Below, piece by piece: positions 1 to 6,368 of a stretch of 8,940 nucleotides of DNA. The translations under genes were made by a program, and so were the position numbers. How positions within the stretch are numbered: the stretch's first letter is position 1; the number at the start of each line of letters is the position of its first letter. The notes below the pieces were generated by a model. That model saw nothing but the letters and a program-made list of their open reading frames with translations. It had not been told where the DNA came from and did no database searches. Source of the stretch: a bacterium (GTDB lineage: Bacteria > Ratteibacteria > UBA8468 > B48-G9 > JAFGKM01); contig DAORXQ010000054.1 of NCBI GenBank assembly GCA_035371905.1, positions 1 through 8,940 on the forward strand, given 5' to 3'.

Positions 1-944
1 TTATGGACATAATGAATGCAAAAGAAATTGCTAAAAAATTTAATATACCCAAATATTATAAAAAAGAAAAAGATATTGTTAAAGACCCTGATATTAATGC
101 AGTTTATATTGCAAGTCCTGTTTATTTACATTTAAAGCATATAAAAATGTCTGCTGAAAATGGAAAACATATTTTATGTGAAAAACCTTTATGCAAAAAT
201 TTAAAAGAAGGGAAAGAAGCGGTTAGAATATGTAAAAAAAATGGTGTTTTTATTCAGGAAGGTTACATGATGAAATTTCATGGGGCACATAAAAAAATAA
301 AAGAATTAATAGAAAAAGGGGAACTTGGAAAAATTGTATATATGAGAGGTCAACTTTCATGCTGGTATCCTCCTATAGAAGGAGCATGGCGGCAGGTTCC
401 AAATAAAGGTGGAGGGGGTTCTTTAATTGATATGGCAACACATTTATATGACCTTCTTGAATTTTTTGTTAATGACAGAATTAAATATATTTCAGCAATT
501 GTAAATACACAGGTTCATAATTACAAAGTTGAAGATTCTTCCACAACTCTTATAGAATTTTCAAAGGGTACACATGCAACAGTTGACTGTTTTTTCTGTA
601 TTCCAGATGAATCAAGTAAAACAAGATTAGAAATATATGGAAGTAAAGGAGCAATTCTTACAGAAGGAACAATAGGGCAGAGTATAGGCGGAAAAATGGA
701 AGGAATATTTGGACTTGGAGAAAGTAACTATGATGCTACCCAGAGTAAGGATATTGTAAAGGAATTTAAAGAAATTGAATTTGAGAAAATAAATCCATAC
801 ACTGCTGAGTGTGAATATTTTGCAGACTGTATCTTAAGAGGAAAAAAACCTGAAATAAATAACTGGGAAAACGCCCTTCACATACTTAAAGTTACAGAAA
901 AGGCATATCAATCATACAAAAAGAAAAAAATTATGAAAGTTTGA
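1..944 (+). CDS. Gfo/Idh/MocA family NAD(P)-dependent oxidoreductase, 5'-truncated by the window
   Basis: The visible part, about 313 residues, is a member of the Gfo/Idh/MocA family, which oxidises or reduces sugars and polyols with NAD(P). Counting from the ATG at base 3, the family EKP motif is at residues 60-62, with Lys61 as the expected catalytic lysine. The C-terminal domain motif GGGGSLIDMATH gives Asp143 and His147 at the usual substrate-side positions. The preceding stretch, with SPVYLH, matches the end of the Rossmann fold. The GxGxxG dinucleotide loop is absent, and the frame is open to base 1, so the true start lies upstream and roughly 35-50 residues are missing; the ATG at 3 is probably internal. 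The stop is TGA at 942-944. An intrinsic terminator follows about 50 bases later, so this is likely the last gene of its operon. The substrate cannot be told from sequence. Confidence 0.9.
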   Translation, partial: MDIMNAKEIAKKFNIPKYYKKEKDIVKDPDINAVYIASPVYLHLKHIKMSAENGKHILCEKPLCKNLKEGKEAVRICKKNGVFIQEGYMMKFHGAHKKIKELIEKGELGKIVYMRGQLSCWYPPIEGAWRQVPNKGGGGSLIDMATHLYDLLEFFVNDRIKYISAIVNTQVHNYKVEDSSTTLIEFSKGTHATVDCFFCIPDESSKTRLEIYGSKGAILTEGTIGQSIGGKMEGIFGLGESNYDATQSKDIVKEFKEIEFEKINPYTAECEYFADCILRGKKPEINNWENALHILKVTEKAYQSYKKKKIMKV

Positions 945-996
945 ATAAATGTTACAGATTATATGAATTTGTAAATAATTAATCAACCACAGGTAT

Positions 997-1032
997 AAAA
1001 CACTGGAATTTGAAAAATTCCAAGTGTTTTTT
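997..1032 (+). terminator. Rho-independent terminator after the oxidoreductase gene
   Basis: AAAACACT (997-1004) and GGAATTT (1005-1011) pair with AAATTCC (1015-1021) and AGTGTTTT (1023-1030) around a GAA triloop. One A (1022) is bulged. The 3' arm runs into a T tract ending at 1032. Position, stem strength and T tract fit an intrinsic terminator 52 bases past the stop codon. The stem is nearly symmetric, but the opposite strand has only a four-T tract. Confidence 0.8.
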
Positions 1033-1072
1033 CTGGCGTTTTTTGCCCAGAATAGATAAAAACACCTTAAGT

Positions 1073-1204
1073 CCCCCTCAAAGATTGAGGGGGTGCTGGT
1101 GCGACGAATAAGGAGCACCGATTAGCACGGGTGGCGAGATGGTGAGCCACCATTTTGGGAGTTGATACCTCTTGGGGATTTTAAAGGGGTTTAAACCCCT
1201 TTAA
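1073..1204. other. GC-rich stretch of nested hairpins: structured RNA or small palindromic repeat element
   Basis: GC content here is about 53%, while the surroundings look near 30%. Four inverted repeats follow one another. A 9-bp perfect stem with an AGA triloop lies at 1073-1093. A double stem pairs GTGCT (1093-1097) with AGCAC (1124-1128) and GGTGC (1098-1102) with GCACC (1115-1119). GGTGGC (1130-1135) pairs with GCCACC (1146-1151), with an alternative pairing of ATGGTG (1139-1144) to CACCAT (1148-1153). The last is a 24-nt palindrome at 1181-1204. No convincing protein is coded on either strand. I do not recognise a known riboswitch or RNA family. It could be a non-coding RNA, part of an upstream leader, or a non-autonomous palindromic repeat. 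The orientation is unknown. Confidence 0.5.
1181..1204. repeat. 24-nt perfect palindrome
   Basis: TTAAAGGGG, TTTAAA and CCCCTTTAA together read identically on both strands. As RNA it could form a hairpin, but no T tract follows, so it is not a standard terminator. A second GGGG at 1174-1177 could compete for the same CCCC. As DNA it could be a dimeric protein-binding site about 82 bases upstream of the -35 box for the PPDK gene, or the end of a repeat element. Confidence 0.7.
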
Positions 1205-1266
1205 GAAAATAGTGTAGTTGACAGTAAAAGCAAAATATAACAAAATAAAAAAGTAAATGGGGTTTA

Positions 1267-1278
1267 GTAAATATTTAC
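1267..1278. promoter_or_regulatory. 12-nt palindrome just upstream of the PPDK promoter: candidate operator
   Basis: GTAAATATTTAC is a perfect palindrome ending 7 bases before the -35 hexamer at 1286. Its size and position would suit a dimeric regulator acting on this promoter, most likely an activator given its place upstream of -35. AT-rich palindromes of this length can arise by chance in such DNA, and I do not recognise the site as a known regulator box. Confidence 0.35.
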
Positions 1279-1285
1279 ATAAATT

Positions 1286-1314
1286 TTGACTTTTCTAAAT
1301 TTTTGTGATAAAAT
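1286..1314 (+). promoter_or_regulatory. ppdK: Sigma-70-type promoter with extended -10 for the PPDK operon
   Basis: TTGACT at 1286-1291 and TAAAAT at 1309-1314 are separated by 17 bases, the ideal spacing. A TG one base upstream of the -10 (1306-1307) makes it an extended -10 promoter. Transcription would begin near 1320, giving a leader of about 60 bases before the PPDK ATG. No other promoter of similar quality is visible before 7151, so it probably drives all four genes. Confidence 0.75.
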
Positions 1315-1383
1315 ATTTAGTTCACTTTTAAAACAAAAATTAGACAATATTAAATCATAGTTTAAATTAAAAGGAGGAAAAAG

Positions 1384-4068
1384 ATGGCAAAAACAAAAAA
1401 GAAAAAATATATTTATTTTTTTGGAGAGGGAAAAGCAGAAGGTAAAGGAGATATGAAGGATTTACTGGGAGGAAAGGGTGCAGGACTTGCTGAAATGACA
1501 AACGCGGGGATTCCTGTACCTCCTGGTTTTACCATTACAACTGAAATGTGCAAATATTACTATCAACACAATGAAAAACTTCCTGAGGACTTTGATGAAG
1601 AACTTAAAAAATACTTAAAAAAACTTGAAAAGGTTACAGGTAAAAAATTTGGAGATACTAAAAATCCGCTTTTGGTTTCTGTAAGGTCCGGTGCTAAATT
1701 TTCAATGCCTGGTATGATGGATACAATTTTAAATCTTGGGCTTAATGATGAAGCAGTTAAAGGACTTGCTGAAAGTACAGGAAACGAAAGGTTTGCCTAT
1801 GATGCCTACAGAAGATTTATCCAGATGTTTGGAAATGTTGTTATGGGCATAGATAAAAATGAGTTTGAAAAAATACTTGAAGAAAAAAAAGAGGAAAAAG
1901 GTGTACATTATGATTCGGAACTTAATGCAGAGGATTTGAAAGAAATTGTTGAAAAATATAAAAAAATTTATAGAGAAAAAACAGGAAAAGATTTTCCTCA
2001 GGACCCTATGGAACAATTGAAAATGGCTATAAATGCTGTTTTTAAATCTTGGAATAATCCCAGAGCAATAACTTACAGAAAACTAAATAAAATTCCGGAC
2101 GACCTCGGAACCGCAGTAAATATAGTAACTATGGTTTTTGGAAATATGGGCAATGATTCAGGAACAGGTGTGGGATTTACAAGGAATCCATCAACAGGAG
2201 AAAAAGAGTTTTACGGTGAATATTTAACAAATGCGCAGGGAGAAGATGTTGTTGCTGGTATAAGAACTCCAAAACCAATAAGTGAACTTGAAAAAGAAAT
2301 GCCTGAAGTATATAAACAACTTAGAGAAATTACTGATAGATTGGAAAAACATTATAGAGATGTCCAGGATTTTGAGTTTACTATTGAAAGAGGGAAATTA
2401 TATATGCTTCAGACAAGAACAGGAAAAAGAACACCCCTTGCAGCGGTTAAAATTGCGGTTGATATGGTAAAAGAGGGATTGATAACAAAAGAAGAGGCAA
2501 TAATGAGGGTAGAACCATCTCAAATTGACCAATTACTTCATCCTATAATTGACCCAAAAGCAAAGGTGGAACCTGTAGCAAAAGGACTTCCCGCATCCCC
2601 TGGAGCTGCAAGTGGAAAAATCGTATTTACAGCAGATAAGGCAGAAGAAATTGGAAAAACAGAACCAGTAATACTTGTAAGAGAAGAAACAAGTCCTGAT
2701 GATATACATGGTATGGCAACTGCAAAAGGAATTTTAACAAGTAGAGGAGGAATGACTTCTCATGCAGCAGTAGTTGCAAGAGGAATGGGAAAACCCTGTG
2801 TAGTTGGATGTGGAGCTATACAAATTGATGAAAATAAAGGAGTTATGATTATAAGCGGAAAAGAAGTTAAAGAATATGATTGGATTACTATAGATGGAGG
2901 AACTGGAAATGTTATGATAGGCAAAGTTCCTACGATAGAAGCAGGTATAACTGGAGAATTTAAAACAATAATGGAATGGGCGGATGAAATAAGAAAATTA
3001 GGTATTAGAGCAAATGCAGATATACCAAGAGATGCAAAAAAAGCCAGAGAATTTGGAGCAGAGGGAATAGGCCTTTGCAGAACAGAACATATGTTTTTTG
3101 CACCTGAAAGATTACCCTATGTTGTAGAAATGATTATGGCAGAAACAGAAGAAAATAGAAGAAAAGCACTTGATAAACTTTTACCATTTCAAAAAGAAGA
3201 TTTTATTGGGTTATTTAGAGAAATGGAAGGTTATCCTGTAATTATAAGAACTCTTGACCCACCTTTACATGAATTTTTACCAAAAAGAGAAGAACTTATG
3301 GTAGAAATTGCTTTAATGAAAGAAAGAAAAGAGGACCCTGAAAAAATAAAAGAGAAAGAAAAAATACTTAAAAGAGTTGAACAATTTCATGAATTCAATC
3401 CAATGCTTGGTCACAGAGGTTGTAGATTAGGAATAACATATCCAGAAATCACAGAAATGCAGGCAAGAGCAATTATGGAGGCAGCATGTGAACTTGCCAA
3501 AGAAGGAAAAACAGTAATTCCTGAAATAATGATACCACTTGTAGGAAATGTAGAAGAACTTAAGCATCAAAAGGAAATAGTCGTGAGAGTTGCAGAAGAA
3601 GTAATGAAAAAATATGGAGTAAAAATAAAATATATGGTTGGTACAATGATAGAAGTCCCACGTGCTGCTTTAACTGCCGATGAAATTGCAAAAGAAGCAG
3701 ATTTCTTTTCTTTCGGAACAAATGATTTAACCCAGATGACCCTTGGATTCAGTAGAGATGATGTTGGAAAATTTTTATTCTATTATCTTGAAAAGAAAAT
3801 TTTAAAAGATGACCCATTTATGACGCTTGATCAAATAGGTGTAGGACAACTTGTTAAAATCGGAATAGAAAAGGGGAGAAAAACAAATTCTAAACTTGAA
3901 GTTGGAATATGCGGAGAACATGGAGGAGACCCTGAAAGTGTAAAATTCTGTCATAGGGTTGGTATGAATTATGTATCCTGTTCTCCTTATAGAATACCTG
4001 TTGCAAAACTTGCAGCAGCACAGGCAGTAGTTGAAGAAAAATTAAAAATTGAATATACAAGCAAGTAA
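1384..4068 (+). CDS. ppdK: Pyruvate, phosphate dikinase
   Basis: This cytoplasmic enzyme interconverts pyruvate, ATP and phosphate with PEP, AMP and PPi. In PPi-using fermenters it often runs toward pyruvate and ATP. At 894 residues it is complete; the family is usually about 870-900. The N-terminal nucleotide-binding domain has the LLGGKGAGLAEM motif (28-39), SVRSGA (99-104) and GFTRNPSTGE. The phosphohistidine domain carries GGMTSHAAVVARG, with the phosphorylated His460 and a preceding Thr-Ser. The C-terminal PEP/pyruvate barrel has LCRTEHMFF and EVGICGEHGGDP, with the expected active-site Cys843. No key residue is missing. The start has an AAGGAGG site at 1371-1377, six bases before ATG, and lies downstream of a strong promoter. 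The N terminus has a short lysine-rich run. It heads the operon; the next gene starts 51 bases later. Confidence 0.98.
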   Translation: MAKTKKKKYIYFFGEGKAEGKGDMKDLLGGKGAGLAEMTNAGIPVPPGFTITTEMCKYYYQHNEKLPEDFDEELKKYLKKLEKVTGKKFGDTKNPLLVSVRSGAKFSMPGMMDTILNLGLNDEAVKGLAESTGNERFAYDAYRRFIQMFGNVVMGIDKNEFEKILEEKKEEKGVHYDSELNAEDLKEIVEKYKKIYREKTGKDFPQDPMEQLKMAINAVFKSWNNPRAITYRKLNKIPDDLGTAVNIVTMVFGNMGNDSGTGVGFTRNPSTGEKEFYGEYLTNAQGEDVVAGIRTPKPISELEKEMPEVYKQLREITDRLEKHYRDVQDFEFTIERGKLYMLQTRTGKRTPLAAVKIAVDMVKEGLITKEEAIMRVEPSQIDQLLHPIIDPKAKVEPVAKGLPASPGAASGKIVFTADKAEEIGKTEPVILVREETSPDDIHGMATAKGILTSRGGMTSHAAVVARGMGKPCVVGCGAIQIDENKGVMIISGKEVKEYDWITIDGGTGNVMIGKVPTIEAGITGEFKTIMEWADEIRKLGIRANADIPRDAKKAREFGAEGIGLCRTEHMFFAPERLPYVVEMIMAETEENRRKALDKLLPFQKEDFIGLFREMEGYPVIIRTLDPPLHEFLPKREELMVEIALMKERKEDPEKIKEKEKILKRVEQFHEFNPMLGHRGCRLGITYPEITEMQARAIMEAACELAKEGKTVIPEIMIPLVGNVEELKHQKEIVVRVAEEVMKKYGVKIKYMVGTMIEVPRAALTADEIAKEADFFSFGTNDLTQMTLGFSRDDVGKFLFYYLEKKILKDDPFMTLDQIGVGQLVKIGIEKGRKTNSKLEVGICGEHGGDPESVKFCHRVGMNYVSCSPYRIPVAKLAAAQAVVEEKLKIEYTSK

Positions 4069-4119
4069 ATAAATAGAAAGCATTACATCTTCTGTGAGAT
4101 AAAGAAGAAAATAAAAAGG

Positions 4120-5334
4120 ATGAGATTACTTGTTTTTAATTGTGGAAGTTCATCTTTAACTTTTAAAATTCTTGAAACCGATGGAAAAATTTATAATGTT
4201 TTCCTTTATGGTAAAGCACACAGAGTAGGGGTTAAAGGAATCGAGGAATCTTTTATTGAAATTTCTTACAAGGATAAATGCGAAAAAATTGTAACCTCTT
4301 TAAGAAATCATAAAGAATCAGCAGAAATAGTAATAGATTTTTTAATAAAAAATTCAATTAAACCGGATGGGATAGGGCATAGATTTGTCCATGGAGGGGA
4401 TTATTTTAAAGGAAATACTTTAATAGATGAAAAAAACATTGATACTTTAAGAAAATGTTTACCTTTGGCTCCTATCCATAATTCAATTTCCTTGAGTGTC
4501 ATTGAAGTTTGCAGAAGGAAATATCCTGATGTACGGGAATTTGTAGTTTTTGATAATTTTTTTCACAAAACAATACCCGAAATACATTCAAGATATCTAT
4601 TACCAAAAAATCTTATAGAAAAATTTGGTTTCAAAAAATATGGATTTCATGGCTTATCCTATTATTATGTAACAAAAAAAATCTATGAAATTCTAAACCT
4701 GGATATTGAAAAAGATGAATTAAAAGTTGTTGCATGCCATCTTGGAACAGGAGGTTCAAGTGTCTGTGCAATTAAAAATGGGAAATCCATTGATACTTCC
4801 ATGGGTTATTCACCAAATTCCGGTTTGATGATGAGTACCCGAACAGGAGATATTGATCCTATGTTGTTATTCTATATTATGTACTTATACAGAATAAACG
4901 TAGAGGAACTCATAGATCTGATTAATAAAAAGAGTGGAATTCTTGGTATATCTGGTTTTTCAAGTGATTTGAGGGATGTAATAAATGCCATTTTAAAAGA
5001 GAAAAAAGAAAATGCCAAACTTGCTTTTGAGATGTATACATACAGATTGAAAAAATATGTAAGCAGTTATATATTTTTATTGAAAGGTATAGATGTTCTT
5101 ATTTTTACAGATGATATAGGTGTTAAAAATCCTCTTGTAAGGGAAAAAATATGTGAAAACATGGATTGGGCTGGAATAGTAATTGATAAAGAAAAAAATA
5201 AAAATATAAATGAAAAAGAGATAAATTTTATTCATAAAGAAGAATCAAAAGTTAAAATTGCAGTAATTCCTACGGATGAAGAGATTGTAATAGCATGGGA
5301 GGGTTATAAATTAATAAAGGAGATAATTAAATGA
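4120..5334 (+). CDS. ackA: Acetate/propionate kinase family protein, divergent nucleotide loop
   Basis: The family makes acetate and ATP from acetyl phosphate and ADP. Length (404 residues) is typical. Motifs are in order: NCGSSS with Asn7, GHRFVHGG with Arg88, LAPIHN, VFDNFFH with catalytic Asp145, KYGFHG with His177, CHLGTG (206-211), DTSMGYSP with Pro232, STRTGDIDP with Arg241, and IPTDEE near 383-388. These match the essential residues of the Methanosarcina enzyme. Three departures stand out: Thr210 replaces the usual Asn in HLGNG, TSH after the FHG motif is LSY, and the adenosine loop usually reading GGIGEN is DDIGVK at 331-336. The substrate and phosphate donor may therefore differ from standard AckA. 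The start is fixed by Asn7 at its family position, yet the only close Shine-Dalgarno (AAAGG) abuts the ATG with no spacer, so initiation may be weak or depend on upstream translation. No phosphotransacetylase gene is visible nearby. Confidence 0.88.
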   Translation: MRLLVFNCGSSSLTFKILETDGKIYNVFLYGKAHRVGVKGIEESFIEISYKDKCEKIVTSLRNHKESAEIVIDFLIKNSIKPDGIGHRFVHGGDYFKGNTLIDEKNIDTLRKCLPLAPIHNSISLSVIEVCRRKYPDVREFVVFDNFFHKTIPEIHSRYLLPKNLIEKFGFKKYGFHGLSYYYVTKKIYEILNLDIEKDELKVVACHLGTGGSSVCAIKNGKSIDTSMGYSPNSGLMMSTRTGDIDPMLLFYIMYLYRINVEELIDLINKKSGILGISGFSSDLRDVINAILKEKKENAKLAFEMYTYRLKKYVSSYIFLLKGIDVLIFTDDIGVKNPLVREKICENMDWAGIVIDKEKNKNINEKEINFIHKEESKVKIAVIPTDEEIVIAWEGYKLIKEIIK

Positions 5335-6365
5335 TTGTGTTTTTCAGTAATAAATTTCCAGAAATTGAAATCATTGAATTTACCAAAAATCATCATAGAA
5401 AAAGATATGCAGAAAAAAAAGATTATTTGCTAAAACTTTATAAAAAAAAGAATGTTGAAATTTTTATCTACAACTTTGAATTTACGGGGGATATTATTAA
5501 GGAGCCTTTTCAAAAAGTAAATGGAAATCTTTTAAAAAAACTTTCTCAAATTATACCTTTTGCTTATGAAAAAATATCAATTCTTTATGAATTGACAGAT
5601 TTATTTTATAGAAACTTTCCAGAAAAAAAACATTTTATTCTTTCTGATACCGGTTTTTTCTCCACATTACCGGAGTATGTTTCAAATTATGCACTTCCTT
5701 ATGAATTTGTAAAGAAAAAAATAAAAAGATATGGTGTTTCTGGACTTTTGCATCAATGGGTTTACGAGAAAACAAATAAAACTAGCAATAAAAAGGGAAA
5801 TAAAGTAATTTCAGTATATTTAAGTGATTTTCCCAATATATGTACAATAAAAAATGGCAAAGCAATAGAGAGTTCGGTTGGATTTACACCTGTTGAAGGA
5901 TTACCCTCTATTAAAACAGTCGGGGAACTGGACTCTCAGATTATATTTTTCCTTTATGTATGTGGATTTACAATGAATGAGATTCATGAAATTTTAACTT
6001 CAAAAAGCGGTTTTTCTTCTATTCTTGGCAAAAATTGTGATATTGATGATGTTGTAAAAAATAAAAAAACAAGAGATATATTGCGATATTACATTTTAAA
6101 ACATATAGGGGCATATATTGGAATATTGAATGGTATTGATAGAATTATATTTTCAGGGAAAAAGAACAACTTAATTTTAGATTTTATAAAATACTGTTGT
6201 GAAGAAATGAATTTTATAGAGATAAAAATAAAGGATAAAATAAGGCAAGGAGAAGACATTTTTTATTTAACAGACAAAGAATCTGATGTGGAAGTTTGTT
6301 TTATAAAAGAAAACAGAATGGAAATGATAAAATATTACATAGAAGAAATAAAAAAGGAGGAATAA
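5331..6365 (+). CDS. Degenerate acetate-kinase paralogue, predicted non-catalytic
   Basis: This 344-residue protein aligns along its length with the preceding kinase but is about 60 residues shorter, mostly in the N-terminal domain. Clear matches are SDTGFFSTLPEY (105-116), YALPYEF (120-126), KRYGVSG (132-138), NGKAIESSVGFTPVEGL (175-191) and KSGFSSILG (225-233). Catalytic positions have been lost: no NCGSSS start, Asn48 where GHRVVHGG has its Arg, Ser137 for the catalytic His, Thr196 for the second Arg, and SDFP in place of the phosphate loop HLGNG. Only the equivalent of the catalytic Asp (Asp106) remains. Acetate or ATP chemistry is thus unlikely. The frame is open, with AAGGAG eight bases before ATG, and its start overlaps the upstream stop as ATGA, so the two are probably translationally coupled. 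I infer a partner or regulatory subunit of the upstream kinase; the real function is unknown. Confidence 0.85.
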   Translation: MIVFFSNKFPEIEIIEFTKNHHRKRYAEKKDYLLKLYKKKNVEIFIYNFEFTGDIIKEPFQKVNGNLLKKLSQIIPFAYEKISILYELTDLFYRNFPEKKHFILSDTGFFSTLPEYVSNYALPYEFVKKKIKRYGVSGLLHQWVYEKTNKTSNKKGNKVISVYLSDFPNICTIKNGKAIESSVGFTPVEGLPSIKTVGELDSQIIFFLYVCGFTMNEIHEILTSKSGFSSILGKNCDIDDVVKNKKTRDILRYYILKHIGAYIGILNGIDRIIFSGKKNNLILDFIKYCCEEMNFIEIKIKDKIRQGEDIFYLTDKESDVEVCFIKENRMEMIKYYIEEIKKEE

Positions 6366-6368
6366 AAA

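Noticed and set aside
912..1118. Minus-strand 68-residue frame across the terminator and hairpin island
   Set aside because: It runs through the terminator stem and the end of the oxidoreductase gene, has low-complexity hydrophobic content from T-rich DNA, no ribosome site and no recognisable motif.
1067..1153. Minus-strand 28-codon frame starting at ATG 1153 within the hairpins
   Set aside because: It is shorter than a convincing gene, composed of the inverted repeats, and has no Shine-Dalgarno. The open frame is explained by the GC-rich sequence.
1073..1204. tRNA or known riboswitch in the GC-rich island
   Set aside because: No T-loop GTTCRA motif, no CCA-type acceptor arrangement, and no match I can recall to c-di-GMP, ZTP, THF, fluoride, SAM or cobalamin consensus sequences.
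1218..1246. Second promoter, TTGACA at 1218 with CAAAAT at 1241
   Set aside because: The -35 is perfect and spacing is 17, but the -10 matches only four of six positions and lacks the most important first T. The promoter at 1286 explains the operon better.
1729..2016. Minus-strand 95-residue frame inside the PPDK gene
   Set aside because: It is the antisense shadow of a conserved gene. Its Phe/Ile-rich product simply reflects the Lys/Glu-rich sense strand.
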